DNA of 64,000 nt from Polaromonas naphthalenivorans CJ2 (GCF_000015505.1 NC_008759.1:107867-171866); one strand, 5' to 3'. Positions 37,342 through 46,821 are shown, counted from the first letter of the stretch. The notes: generated by a model not told the origin, from the sequence alone. Program-made: numbers and translations.

Positions 37342-37962
37342 ATGGCAGGACCCACCACCGATTTCTGGCAAGCACGTTTTGACAACAAGGAAACCGGCTG
37401 GGACCGCGGTGCGCCCGGTCCACAGCTGCTGGCATGGCTGGAAAGTGGCGCATTGCAGCCATGCCGGATTGCCGTTCCCGGCTGCGGCAGCGGCTGGGAG
37501 GTGGCCGAGCTGGCCAGGCGAGGGTTCGAGGTGGTCGGCATCGACTACACCCCGGCGGCGGTCGAGCGAACCCGGGCCCTGTTGGCGGCCCAGGGCCTGG
37601 CTGCTGAGGTCGTGCAGGCAGATGTCCTGGCGTATCAGCCGCACAAGCCGTTTGAGGCCATCTACGAGCAGACCTGCCTGTGCGCGCTGCATCCGGACCA
37701 TTGGGTGGCGTACGCCAGGCAGCTTCAACAGTGGCTAAAACCCCAAGGCAGTATTTGGGCATTGTTCATGCAGATGGTTCGACCAGAAGCGACCGACGAG
37801 GGGCTTATTCAGGGACCGCCTTACCACTGCGATATCAACGCCATGCGGGCGCTCTTTCCCGCGCAACACTGGGCGTGGCCCAGGCCGCCCTATGCAAAAG
37901 TGCCCCATCCCAACGTCGGCCATGAGCTCGGCCTTCGTTTGATGCTTCGCCAGGGAAGATGA
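37342..37962 (+). CDS. TPMT-family SAM-dependent methyltransferase
   Basis: The 206-residue protein opens with DFWQARFDNKETGWDRG, the family signature for thiopurine/thiol methyltransferases. The SAM-binding motif I is IAVPGCGSGWEVAEL, motif II VVGIDYTPAAVERT, and YEQTCLCALHP is the characteristic downstream block. Members methylate sulfur, selenium or tellurium compounds. The stop overlaps the next gene by four bases (ATGA), so they are co-translated. Confidence 0.9.
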   Translation: MAGPTTDFWQARFDNKETGWDRGAPGPQLLAWLESGALQPCRIAVPGCGSGWEVAELARRGFEVVGIDYTPAAVERTRALLAAQGLAAEVVQADVLAYQPHKPFEAIYEQTCLCALHPDHWVAYARQLQQWLKPQGSIWALFMQMVRPEATDEGLIQGPPYHCDINAMRALFPAQHWAWPRPPYAKVPHPNVGHELGLRLMLRQGR

Positions 37963-38312
37963 CCTTGGCGTTGACGGAACTTGAACGCAAGCGTTGTGAC
38001 AAGGCCTTGGCGGACTTCATGGCCCGCCGCCGGCCGCCGCCGCACCTGCGCGACCAGCTCGACCTTGGCTTCAGAATGGAAGGCCAATGCATCGAGATAT
38101 TTGAGATTCGGCCCGACTGGAAAGACGATTCCGTTCGGCATGAGTCCCCTGTGGCCAAGGCGACTTTTGTGCGTACCCAAGGACTGTGGAAGGTCTTCTG
38201 GATGCGCGCAGACCTGAAGTGGCATGGCTACCAGCCGAAAGCTGAGGTCAACACCTTGAAAGAGTTCTTGGGCGCTTTTGACCGTGATGAACACGGTTGC
38301 TTTTTTGGCTGA
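37959..38312 (+). CDS. DUF3024 protein
   Basis: A 117-residue protein coupled to the methyltransferase gene. It contains RPPPHLRDQLDLGFRMEGQC, EIRPDWKD, VAKATFVRTQGLWKVFWMRADLKWHGY and LKEFLGAFDRDEHGCFFG, the full DUF3024 pattern. Function unknown. It often occurs singly on beta- and gamma-proteobacterial chromosomes, which supports a chromosomal origin for this block. Confidence 0.9.
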   Translation: MTLALTELERKRCDKALADFMARRRPPPHLRDQLDLGFRMEGQCIEIFEIRPDWKDDSVRHESPVAKATFVRTQGLWKVFWMRADLKWHGYQPKAEVNTLKEFLGAFDRDEHGCFFG

Positions 38313-38454
38313 ACCCGTCGCGTTGAATGCCATGCGAACGGTGAGCTGAACAGGCCGGCGGCGGCACTTCAAGCATGGCGCCGGCCGGCCCGGCGTGACG
38401 GACAGGTTTTCGTTCAAATATTCGTTTTTCTGGGGACCGCCTCATGCCTCACGA

Positions 38455-38690
38455 ATCCAATTGACCCTTGAGCTGCGCGCTCTTTTGCATTCCCGGCGAG
38501 TTGATACTCTGGGGACTCTCGGCTATAACGGCAACCCGTTTGTATTCATGATTCCCTGCGCAATGGAGCCGTCGCTCAGGTGCCTGGTCATCCATGTGAG
38601 CGGCTTGGCTGCCCATACGGGCAATCTGCTAGGCACTGCCCGGTACGGAAGAGCCGCTTCCAAAGGAAATAGCCCCTTGAGGAGCCGTTG
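38455..38690 (+). pseudogene. HugZ / pyridoxamine-oxidase-like fragment
   Basis: A frame reads LLHSRRVDTLGTLGYNGNPF, then PCAMEPSLRCLVIHVSGLAA and HTGNLLGTARYG, matching the start of flavin-binding pyridoxamine 5'-phosphate oxidase-like (HugZ) proteins. Only about 75 residues remain, without a start codon, and the end falls where the Tn5-like element begins. Confidence 0.6.
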
Positions 38691-38800
38691 GGTGGGTTAG
38701 CCGGGTTTTTGAAGGCTCTTGCAATAGGGGCGGGGCTTAACGCATCCCATTACATACATGTCCGTAACATAGGCAGCCGAGTAATTAAAGGGGCGGATGG

Positions 38801-40069
38801 ATGGGCTGGGCGAAGCAAGAATTCGAGACGATTGATTTGGGCGATGAGCGTCTAAACCGGCGCGCCGTGCTGCTGGCTGAGCGGCTGGGGCAAAAGCCCG
38901 GTGCGAGCATTCCGGGGGCGTGCGAGAACTGGGCCGAGACGGCGGCGGCCTACCGGTCCTGCGCAAAGAGCAGGCTACCCACGAAGAGGTGATGACGGCC
39001 CATCGCCAGGCAAGGATGGCGCGCATGCGCGAGCACGCGGGGGTGCTGTGCCTGCAGGACACGACCGAGCTGGACTACAACGACGAGGCCCAGCGCGGGC
39101 TGTATTTGCACCCCACCTACGTGGTGACGCCCCAGCGCGAGCCGCTGGGGGTGATGAATGCCTGGACGTGGGCGCGCGAGTTCAAACAAGGCGATGGGCC
39201 GCGCGGGGGCGTGCTCGAAAGTGTGCGCTGGATGGAAAGTTATGAACGCATTGCCGAGCAGGCCAGCGAGCTGCCCGGCACGCGCCATGTGTGCATCGGT
39301 GACCGCGAATCGGACATTCTGGCGCTGCTGGTGATGGCGCGCAAGATGAATCACGCGGCCGACTTGCATGGTGCGCTGCCAGCACAACCGGGTGCTGCCC
39401 GAAGAGGGCAGGCTGTGGGATGACATGATGGCCGGCGCGCCGCTGGGGCATATTTTCTTTGAATTGCCGGCCGGGTGCGGTCGCAAGGCACATGCGGTCG
39501 AGCAGGAAGTGCACGCCCAGCCCATCGGGCTACCCGACGTCCAAGGCGGCCAGCTTGAAGTGACTTGCCTTATTACCTTGAAAGTCAATGCGCCGGCAGA
39601 CGCCAAGCCGGTAGTCTGTCGGCTGCTGACCAACCGAACAGCGACTTCGTTGCAGGCTGCGGTGGAGCTAGTCGATTGGTACCACGCTCGGTAGGAAATC
39701 GAGCTTTTTTCCTGGTGCTCAAGGAGGGCCGCCGGGTTGAGCGCTCGCAGCTAGCCGACACCGAGCGGCTTCAGACTGCCTTGGTGCTGTACATGGTGTT
39801 GCTTGGCGCATCACCCATCTGATGCGCCTGCGACGCACCTTGCCTAATTTACCGGCCGACCTGCTGTTCGTACTGGACCAATGGCGAGCTGCGTTCATTC
39901 TGAACAGAAGCTTGTGCCTCGTCAGCCGCCCACGCTCAACGCTGTAGTTCACCTGATTGCCCAGCGAAGCGGCTTTTGGAGAAGAAAGCACGATGGCGAA
40001 CAGGGCGCCAGGACGATTTTGCTGGGTATGCATGAGATTGCCATCTTTATCGAGAGTTACCAGTTATGA
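38801..40069 (+). pseudogene. IS4-family (Tn5-like) transposase, multiply broken
   Basis: Successive frames give WAKQEFETIDLGDERLNRRA and GASIPGACENW (N-terminus), VLCLQDTTELDYND (first Asp) and HVCIGDRESDI (second Asp), then VDWYHAR-stop, then FFLVLKEGRRVERSQLADTE (Glu region) and finally DQWRAAFILNRSL and HLIAQRSGFWRRKHDGE. This is the order of Tn5-like transposases, including the C-terminal domain, but there are at least four frame changes and stops. I could not identify terminal repeats. Confidence 0.85.
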
Positions 40070-40523
40070 CTGGCAGCTCAACGACGGGTTACTTAATGGA
40101 ATGGTTGTCCCGCCCCGTCTGAAAGAATAAAGCACGAAGAATTTACAGTCAATAAAGCGTTGCTCCAATGCCGCAGCAACATAGCGCATACCGGTCGCAA
40201 GAGTGCATTACGTGAATGATGCCGAGCACCCCACAAGTAGTCGTCGCCCAGGCAGCTCATGGCCGATAGCACCACTTTGCTCTGCCGTGCTCGAGCAGCG
40301 TACTTCATCATTCCACGTTCGTTACGCAGTCAACAGTCCTGGGTATCTCAAAAATGGTCGCTTTTGAAATACAGGCCGAGCTTTTCGAAAATTTGCACAG
40401 CTTGAGGTTCTTTTTATCTTCTAAAAGCATGTATTGCTCATACTTGGCCAAAATAGACCAATGGGAAGCTTGCGTCACCAGCTAAACTAAGTCAAATAAT
40501 CAATCACTTGAAGCGGCAAGGAA
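40070..40523. other. Intergenic before the nuclease-kinase operon
   Basis: No supported gene. A 72-codon reverse frame (40093-40311) has unconvincing composition. The last 150 bases are AT-rich and should hold the operon promoter. Confidence 0.4.
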
Positions 40524-41033
40524 ATGGCTGCGGCAATATCAAACAGGGCGAAGGTGCAGCATTTTTCGACTGAATCGAGCTTAGTTGAGTGTTTTGTGGG
40601 TAAGCTGCAAGCGGGCCGGACAACTTTCGGCTCGGTCCAAGTTACGACGGAATGGAACCATCGTTCTGGCCTTGTCGACGTGCTAGCAAGAGATGGGGCT
40701 CAGGCGCTTGTTGCCTTTGAGGCGAAGCTCTCAGACTGGAGACGCGGATTTCTGCAGGCATATCGAAACACTGCATATGCGAACCGAGCTTATGTGCTAA
40801 TGCCAGAGAAGACTGCACATAGGGCCCTGTGTGACCAAGAAGAATTCGAATTTCGAGGGATTGGCTTATGTGCGTTCAATGGCAAAGAGGTGAAGATACT
40901 TATCGAAGCAGCAGAGCAAGACCCCTTGCTTCAATGGCTGCGAGTTCGAGCCCACGAACACTTCAATTCGCTCCCGGATGAGCGGCGCTCCCGACTTAGC
41001 CGCAGCCGCAGCCGCCCTGTGCAAACAGCGTAA
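40524..41033 (+). CDS. PD-(D/E)xK nuclease-like protein, first gene of kinase operon
   Basis: A 169-residue protein. SGLVDVLARDGAQALVAFEAKL gives Asp52, Glu66 and Lys68 in the PD-(D/E)xK arrangement, followed by Gln78 in FLQAYRNTAYA, the usual Q of that fold. The C-terminus is Arg/Ser-rich (RRSRLSRSRSRP) and is encoded where the frame overlaps the kinase gene by 56 bases. It would be a small DNA nuclease or a nuclease-fold sensor. ATG 40524 is preceded by AAGGAA at close spacing. The overlap shows tight coupling with the kinase. No methyltransferase is near, so it is not an ordinary restriction enzyme. Confidence 0.82.
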   Translation: MAAAISNRAKVQHFSTESSLVECFVGKLQAGRTTFGSVQVTTEWNHRSGLVDVLARDGAQALVAFEAKLSDWRRGFLQAYRNTAYANRAYVLMPEKTAHRALCDQEEFEFRGIGLCAFNGKEVKILIEAAEQDPLLQWLRVRAHEHFNSLPDERRSRLSRSRSRPVQTA

Positions 41034-41817
41034 CTTTGAGTTCTGCGGTGACTTGGGCAAGGGAGCATTCAAAAGTGCTTACCTGGCTAAGACTGGCAAC
41101 GATGCATTCGCGCTGAAACTTGCAGTAGTAAGCGGGTCTCCAGAACGACTCATACGAGAGACAGCCGCTTTGCAGGGTTGCTCGCATCCTAGCATTGCTC
41201 GCGTGCTCGAAGCGTTTCCTTACCAATACGAAGCGCTTACCATGTGGGTCGTCATGGAAGAGTTCTTGGACGGCGGGACCTTGGAGCAGCACTTAAAGAG
41301 TGGCCCGCTTTCACCAGAAATGGTTCGCGCGATTGGCCTGTCTTTGGCGGAGGTACTGGAGCATCTGCATGAGCGTCGGCTAGTGCACCGCGACATTAAG
41401 CCTGCCAACATATTGTTCCGAGGGGGCGTACCAGTGCTTACTGATTTTGGCATTGTACGTATGCTCGACCAACCGTCGCTAACACATGCGTTCCTTGCGA
41501 TGGGGCCAGGGACACCGGCTTATGCGGCTCCAGAGCAGCTCACAAACGAGAAGGCGCTCATCGATTGGAGAACAGACCAATTTGGCCTTGCCATCGTTCT
41601 CTCGGAGTGTCTAACCGGTCACCATCCATATTTGGAGACTGGTAGGTCCATCCATGAGGCAATTTTGGCTCTGTCAGCAAAACAAGAGATACCGCATTCA
41701 TCACGAGATGAACTCGTTAGGTTGGGCTTTAGTTCTTTAGTGCAGGCATTAAAACCTTGGCCTATTGCAAGGTATCGCAAGCCGGCACACCTCATCAATG
41801 CATTAAAACAAACCTGA
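40978..41817 (+). CDS. Serine/threonine protein kinase
   Basis: A 279-residue soluble kinase with every catalytic landmark: Gly-loop LGKGAFKSAY (26-35), Lys47 in FALKLAV, EEFLDGGTL hinge, HRDIKPANIL (catalytic Asp139), TDFGIV (155-160), GTPAYAAPEQL (178-188) and DQFGLAIVLSECLTG. No membrane segment or sensor domain is attached. It starts inside the nuclease gene and ends 10 bases before the third gene. Free-standing bacterial kinases next to nucleases are known in anti-phage contexts (Stk2 and kinase-containing systems); this gene order is not one I recognise. Confidence 0.93.
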   Translation: MSGAPDLAAAAAALCKQRNFEFCGDLGKGAFKSAYLAKTGNDAFALKLAVVSGSPERLIRETAALQGCSHPSIARVLEAFPYQYEALTMWVVMEEFLDGGTLEQHLKSGPLSPEMVRAIGLSLAEVLEHLHERRLVHRDIKPANILFRGGVPVLTDFGIVRMLDQPSLTHAFLAMGPGTPAYAAPEQLTNEKALIDWRTDQFGLAIVLSECLTGHHPYLETGRSIHEAILALSAKQEIPHSSRDELVRLGFSSLVQALKPWPIARYRKPAHLINALKQT

Positions 41818-41827
41818 GAACCTTATT

Positions 41828-42976
41828 ATGGCGGCGTATCTGCAGCAGGGGCATGGCTCTTGGGGACTTTTGGAGGAAGAAGACATAGGCGTGTACAAAG
41901 GCCTTGTATTAAGTCCGGTTAACGATAGTCCTGATGGTGTACGTAACGGACTCGCGCGACTGAAAGAAAAGCGAAAAGAACTTGAGGTGATTCTTGACCC
42001 TCAGCTTTACAACCCAACCATCGATAAAGGCCGCCTTAACGAGTGGGACTACTACTCCGCCGATTTTGAGACTGCTGACCACAGCGATGCCTCTTGGTGG
42101 AGCGCGCGCGGAAGGGAAGTGGTCGACAACGCACTTCAGCTTGGGGTTGATGCAGTTTGCTCACCTGCACTGTTTCCCCGGGAGTTCTCCGACGAGTACT
42201 ATCAACTCATTGTGGAGGTCGCTGATGCAACTTGCGCCTATGCCAGCAAAAATAACATCGAGACCTTGCTCACAGCCATCATTTGTTTGAAGGACTTGGG
42301 CAACCCTGCTCGTGCACTTCAAATTGCCAGTATCCTTTCCAATACCAACTGCGAGCGCATCTATTTGACATTTTTATCGGAGGATGTGCAAACGCGTGAG
42401 CCACTCCAAGACGCTGCAGCGCTACCTACAGCAGTTCATCTTGTTCGACTACTGAGCCAGCACTTGCGAGTGCATGTTGCATTCTGTGCCCACGATTTGG
42501 TATTGTGGAAGTTTGCTGGAGCAACTGACATATCGACTGGAAAATTCTTCAACCTGCGGCGGTTTTCCCCTGGACGCTGGCGGGACGACGATAGCACTGG
42601 CCGCCAAGTCGCATACTGGAACGAAGGTCCACTTGTTACCCTGCTGCGCGACCAAGAGGTTCTTCGCTTGGACCGAGAGCATTGGTTCGATGAACGTAGT
42701 TTTACCTCTAACCCTGCTGGTGAACAAATCCTCTCTATTCTTCGTGGTGGCACAGGCAATCCTTGGCAGAAGCTGTCATGGCTTCAGTACCTAAGATGGG
42801 CCTATAACACTGATAAATTGCTTTCAGACGCTGGCAAGGCAGAGAAGGCTCTTGAGCATTGGGACGGCAAATGGGGTGAAATTCGTGCGAAACGCATTTT
42901 ATTCACCGACCGCTTTAACAATGGTGACCATGTTCGCATATGGCTGAATGCTGTTCGAGAGGGGGGAGTTCGATAG
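41828..42976 (+). CDS. Unknown 382-residue protein, possibly TIM-barrel
   Basis: The third gene of the operon. I do not recognise the family. Alternating hydrophobic strands and helices (GLVLSPVN, EVILDPQLYNP, DAVCSPALFP, ERIYLTFLS, VHVAFCAHDLVLWKFAGATD) suggest a TIM barrel with conserved-looking DPQ, HD and GATD clusters at strand ends. This loosely recalls tRNA-guanine-transglycosylase/DpdA-like barrels, but the key motifs are not there to claim it. The C-terminal part (residues 260-382) is Trp-rich. No signal peptide or membrane helix. Its position suggests it is the substrate or effector partner of the kinase. Confidence 0.82.
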   Translation: MAAYLQQGHGSWGLLEEEDIGVYKGLVLSPVNDSPDGVRNGLARLKEKRKELEVILDPQLYNPTIDKGRLNEWDYYSADFETADHSDASWWSARGREVVDNALQLGVDAVCSPALFPREFSDEYYQLIVEVADATCAYASKNNIETLLTAIICLKDLGNPARALQIASILSNTNCERIYLTFLSEDVQTREPLQDAAALPTAVHLVRLLSQHLRVHVAFCAHDLVLWKFAGATDISTGKFFNLRRFSPGRWRDDDSTGRQVAYWNEGPLVTLLRDQEVLRLDREHWFDERSFTSNPAGEQILSILRGGTGNPWQKLSWLQYLRWAYNTDKLLSDAGKAEKALEHWDGKWGEIRAKRILFTDRFNNGDHVRIWLNAVREGGVR

Positions 42977-43106
42977 CTTTTCTAGTGAGGCAATGCAACT
43001 TGGGTTCATCGTTAGCACCGGATTTTAATGAATTTTTTGTTTGGCTAAATATACGAGGCTGACATTCAAGACGGGTGGTCTAACCTTACTTTCAGCTTGT
43101 CTGTAA

Positions 43107-43225
43107 TCAGGCAATGGTTTCAACCACACCGCCACCGACCCAAAGCGTGGCCCCCGTGGTGGCCGAGGATTGAGCAGACGACAGGTAAACGGTGTTGACC
43201 ACCTCCTGGGCAGTGGTTGGCAGCT
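43107..43225 (-). pseudogene. Short-chain dehydrogenase, C-terminal fragment
   Basis: Reverse-strand reading QEVVNTVYLSSAQSSATTGA, then TLWVGGGVVETIA-stop, is the standard SDR ending (VANxVxxLSSxxSxxxTGAxxxVDGG). Nothing of the Rossmann part remains. It marks a recombination scar between the kinase operon and the next gene. Confidence 0.6.
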
Positions 43226-43291
43226 GAAAGAGGGAACTGGGGCTCCTGTTCAACAGATGCTGCTGCTGAATACCATGAACAAAAAGGCTGT

Positions 43292-44365
43292 ATGAGTAAT
43301 AGTTACCAGGTTGTCACAAGCATCCCCGAGATTGAGTTGTTGAACAGGCGACTGGCTGTCAACCTGAAAAAATCCTACTCTTTTCAGAAAGAGCGGGAGG
43401 TCACCAGCCCCGCCGGAAAATTCATTGCAAAGGTGAATTTTCAGGCCTCAGCAGGCACTGCGATACGGGCCTGGACGGGGCTGACACACAAGGACAAGCT
43501 GCTGAACCTCTTCTTCGTGGGTGAGCCACGTGGGGCCGAGTTGCTGGACATAGTTGTGCAGCTGAATTTTCCTGCGCTGACCTATCAGCGCCGGGTGGCA
43601 GGTGCCTTTGTCAAAGACCAAAATGGAGCGGTGTTTGTTGCGCACCGCGGCAACCTCACAAAGGGAAACGGTGCGTTGAAAAAAGCGGACGTCTTGCGTG
43701 AGTTTTCCTCCCAGCAGATTGAAGCGGCGGACAATAAGCAAACGGCCAAGCTGATTCTCATATCAGGGCTAGCCGACTTAACCCTTGTCACGCGGCTGGG
43801 TGAATTTGCGGATGAGGCACGGGATGTGGCAATCAAGCTAGGGAAGCAAGCCAAACAAGCCAAAGCAGCTGCTGCGCGCGGTGGCGCGCGTCAAGGGGCA
43901 ACCACAACCAACCCACCCCGACCGGGCCGGGTGCGTGCTACCGCTGGAATGAAACTGCAACAATATTTTGACGAATATGCGGGGACTGGCAGCACCAAAG
44001 GGCATGAAGGCGGACAGCGCACTGTGGAGCACGGCCACATTGTTAAGGCCCTGGAAGCGCATCAGCGCCACACTGGAGAAAGTCAAAAAGCACAGGCCAT
44101 TGACCTAGCCGTGGTGGCTCAGCACCAAGTCAATCTGTTCGAGGTCAAGACTTCGGCAAAAACCACTGATGTTTACACCGGCGTTGGGCAGCTAATCATC
44201 CACGGGGAAAGCATTTGCGAGCGACTGACGCTTCCGGTCCACCGCTTCCTGGTGCTACCCGAGATGCCCAACAGCTTGCATGCCAAGCATATTCAGGGTA
44301 AGGCCGAAGTGCGCATCGTTACCTACCAGAAGGTCCAGGGTGGCTACGAGTTCATAGGGCTGTAG
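43292..44365 (+). CDS. Protein with C-terminal nuclease-like domain
   Basis: From ATG 43292 (MSNSYQVVTSIPEIELLNRR) 357 residues. The N-terminal half is beta-rich (LLDIVVQLNFPALTYQRRVAG). A basic Lys/Ala/Arg linker follows near residues 195-225 (KQAKQAKAAAARGGARQG). The C-terminal domain has a conserved-looking HIVKALEAHQ, then AIDLAVVAQHQVNLFEVKTS, a PD-(D/E)xK-like Asp...Glu-x-Lys, followed by VYTGVGQLIIHGE with the Gln. This suggests a DNA-binding module joined to a nuclease fold. A GTG-type upstream extension to 43217 is unlikely. No partner gene is coupled. Confidence 0.8.
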   Translation: MSNSYQVVTSIPEIELLNRRLAVNLKKSYSFQKEREVTSPAGKFIAKVNFQASAGTAIRAWTGLTHKDKLLNLFFVGEPRGAELLDIVVQLNFPALTYQRRVAGAFVKDQNGAVFVAHRGNLTKGNGALKKADVLREFSSQQIEAADNKQTAKLILISGLADLTLVTRLGEFADEARDVAIKLGKQAKQAKAAAARGGARQGATTTNPPRPGRVRATAGMKLQQYFDEYAGTGSTKGHEGGQRTVEHGHIVKALEAHQRHTGESQKAQAIDLAVVAQHQVNLFEVKTSAKTTDVYTGVGQLIIHGESICERLTLPVHRFLVLPEMPNSLHAKHIQGKAEVRIVTYQKVQGGYEFIGL

Positions 44366-44405
44366 CCGGGCCGTGTGAAAGGGGCTTTTGTGCTGGGCGT
44401 CGTGC

Positions 44406-44891
44406 TCAAAACGAGAAAGCGTTCTCAGTCAAGGTGCTGCCAGCCTTTGGGTAAGTAGTCACCTTTATCTCGGCCACAGTGGTGTCCAGGCTGAGGTCCT
44501 GACAAAAATCTTTAGGCCCACACCAACATAGGTGGGGTTTTCCAAAGCCGAGACTGATGAGTTTGTCAAGCACATAGTCACGGTCTTGACCCATATCCGT
44601 GGTTTCACGACCCAGTTGACCGCCTGTGACTACTGGCCGAATAAACAGCCTGTTTGTATCTGGAATATTTGACTCCAGCTCGGCAAAGAAATCGTCAATT
44701 GCACCGCCATAGCTGGCGTTCGGGAAGTGGCACAGGAATAGCTTATTCCCATACCCGACAGCGATTCCAATGCAGGAGCCCAAGCCCTCCTTATAAAGGA
44801 TGCGGCAGGAAACATTGGCCTTGTATTGCCATTGCTCTACCTGCAGTTCGTATGTGGTTGCGATGCAATTAGTCATGTTGCGTATTTGCAT
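44406..44891 (-). CDS. CheD-like Cys/His protein
   Basis: A 161-residue protein read from ATG 44891. The segment EGLGSCIGIAVGYGNKLFLCHFPN has Cys40 and His55 placed as in CheD, where LGSC...xHF supplies the catalytic Cys and His of a glutamine deamidase; PVVTGG later resembles the next strand of that fold. CheD modifies chemoreceptors, but no chemotaxis gene is present here. The same deamidase fold occurs in CNF1-type toxins. This is a motif-level suggestion only. It is convergent with the nuclease-like gene at 43292. Confidence 0.7.
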   Translation of the reverse strand: MQIRNMTNCIATTYELQVEQWQYKANVSCRILYKEGLGSCIGIAVGYGNKLFLCHFPNASYGGAIDDFFAELESNIPDTNRLFIRPVVTGGQLGRETTDMGQDRDYVLDKLISLGFGKPHLCWCGPKDFCQDLSLDTTVAEIKVTTYPKAGSTLTENAFSF

Positions 44892-45306
44892 TCAAAGCCG
44901 CAGCATAACGCTTCCAGGGCCTACCCGTTATAGTGATACGCAGCCTTGCACCTTCAACCGCATAGCAACCTTCATGTCCACCATGGTAGCGCTCGTGGGC
45001 GGTTGGTCGAAGTAGAGCTTGATGAGCCACCACAGCTCTAGCGCGTTTGTGGCCATCCCTTGGCGATAAAAAGCAAAAAGTGCCCATCTGCCTTTTCGAG
45101 CATGAAAGAAAAAATCAGCACCATGGATGGGAAAGAAGCAGTGATAGCATCCGTACCAACAATTCAGCGGCGCCGCCATCAGCATTGAAAGCTGCGAGCA
45201 CCGAACCGTTGGAGACCGTCATCTAGATTGCAAGAAGCGGCATGAATCGTCCTATCAGCTCGGCATTCTCTTGGTGTCCAAGTGCTCTTTTGTGCCGCCA
45301 CGTAGC
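44892..45306. other. Intergenic
   Basis: An 85-codon reverse frame (44928-45185: CWYGCYHCFFPIHGADFFFH) is Phe/Cys-rich and lacks support. Nothing else is seen. Confidence 0.35.
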
Positions 45307-46821
45307 CTAGCGCTGTGTGCACTGAGCGGAGCAAAGTTTATGTGGGCAACTCAAAGTCATCGGTCCAGGTGGGCTATGCCACCCGATGACAGCTCCTCCG
45401 CGTGAAGTTCCAGGAGCGTGTTCGCAGGTCGCAAGCACGTTGCCACCAGGCGTCGTAGTGCCGGGCTTGTTTAGTGACCATGCGTTGTGGTTCCAGCCGG
45501 CATTCGCATGAGCGGTGGTACCTTTTTGGGTGGGATGCCGAGTGGGCGGACACTTGTTCCCATGGGCGTTCTCGTGGCCGTACGAGTACGCGAGCCTCCG
45601 GTATGGCAAAGCGGCCGGCGGGGGTATTGGCGAGTCCGGCGCCAATGACGCGCCGTGATGTGGAGCAACCATCCCGATTGGATTGACGGGGTTGAGAATC
45701 GGGACAAAGTCCGCATAGTCGCAATCACCCGTCAGCAGCCAGCTCCTAGGGGGTGGCAATTCGTTGTTCTCTACAACGAGCACCAGTCCAGAGCCATTGC
45801 GGTCCGGTCCGGAACCGCGTGCGTAGTGAAGCGTCCGGTGACCGGGCAACAGCACGGACCCGAAAGACCCACCCGCGCCCGCGTATGTTTGGAACGTTCC
45901 TCCCGAAATTTTTACGTCGTACGCGAACGCAGTGTGGGTTGGGCCTACCTTCTGGAGCGGCGCAATCCACTTCTGCTTCAGAGCAGGGTAGGTGTTGTTC
46001 ACCAACGTGGCATAGGCACCAGCCCAGTGGTCTGCGTCCCAATGCGACAACACAATCACGGGGTTGTAGCTAAAGCAAAAACGCAAGTCATTGGGCCTTG
46101 TCTTTGCGTTGCGATAAACCCCCGCACCCAGGTCGAAGTACAGCGTGGGCACCAACCACCCGTAGGAGTTTACTGCCAATGCGTTGGCATTCCCTTGGCC
46201 AACGTCGTATACAGCAAGGTAGTCAGCATGCGGTGTACCCACTTCGCGTGCAAAATCTTTTGAAGTAAGTTGCGTCAGATGCCGAAGTGTGAACATCTGG
46301 TCCAAGGCTTTTGCGATTTTTTGCTCCGACGGCATCGCTCCCTTGACCGTCACCGGCGCGGCAGGGGCGAACAGGCCTCCATAGAGCAATGCGGGATTGT
46401 CCGGGTTGGCGCCTGGGCGCAATTCCAGCGTGAACCAAGAACGCTCCATGGCGGCCACACGCTGGCGACTGAACGGGTCTTGGTGGTGCGGGACTCGCAG
46501 GTTCTGCGCGAGCGGGTCACCTGCATCTATTTCAAGCTCGAGACGGTACAAAGGAGCGTTCTCGAACGGATTGGCTGCGCCCGGTCCCAACGAGCGGATG
46601 CGCACCTTCCACAATCGGTCGAGCTTTTCTGACGGAAGTGACAGGTCCAGTGAAGGGTCAACGACGCCCTGGTGGTCAAGCCAGTTCGCGTCGATGAGGT
46701 CAATTCCCAGCAAGACCCTATTAGGGCGCTTGTCGTCTCGTTCCAGATGGTCCACGCGTCCGTATGCGCGCGAGGGCACGTCCGGTTGGCTGTCGTTCTG
46801 ACGGCTAAAGTGTCTATTCAT
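45307..46821 (-). CDS. Metallo-beta-lactamase-fold hydrolase
   Basis: From ATG 46821, with AGGAGG 8-10 bases upstream, 504 residues. The MBL core is in the second half: VYDVGQGNANAL (ComEC-like DVGQGN strand), VIVLSHWDADHWAGA with the metal motif HxDxDH, LLTGDCDY and MVAPHHGAS. The N-terminal 200 residues form a separate domain without known motifs. The C-terminal tail is rich in Pro, Thr and His. DVGQG-type MBL proteins include nucleases and defence-associated hydrolases. It lies downstream of the helicase operon on the same strand, with a 103-base gap. Confidence 0.88.
   Translation of the reverse strand: MNRHFSRQNDSQPDVPSRAYGRVDHLERDDKRPNRVLLGIDLIDANWLDHQGVVDPSLDLSLPSEKLDRLWKVRIRSLGPGAANPFENAPLYRLELEIDAGDPLAQNLRVPHHQDPFSRQRVAAMERSWFTLELRPGANPDNPALLYGGLFAPAAPVTVKGAMPSEQKIAKALDQMFTLRHLTQLTSKDFAREVGTPHADYLAVYDVGQGNANALAVNSYGWLVPTLYFDLGAGVYRNAKTRPNDLRFCFSYNPVIVLSHWDADHWAGAYATLVNNTYPALKQKWIAPLQKVGPTHTAFAYDVKISGGTFQTYAGAGGSFGSVLLPGHRTLHYARGSGPDRNGSGLVLVVENNELPPPRSWLLTGDCDYADFVPILNPVNPIGMVAPHHGASLAPDSPIPPPAALPYRRLAYSYGHENAHGNKCPPTRHPTQKGTTAHANAGWNHNAWSLNKPGTTTPGGNVLATCEHAPGTSRGGAVIGWHSPPGPMTLSCPHKLCSAQCTQR

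Noticed and set aside
41828..42976. Calling the third kinase-operon gene a DpdA/TGT homologue
   Set aside because: Only a vague barrel-like strand pattern is visible; the catalytic and zinc motifs of that family are not.
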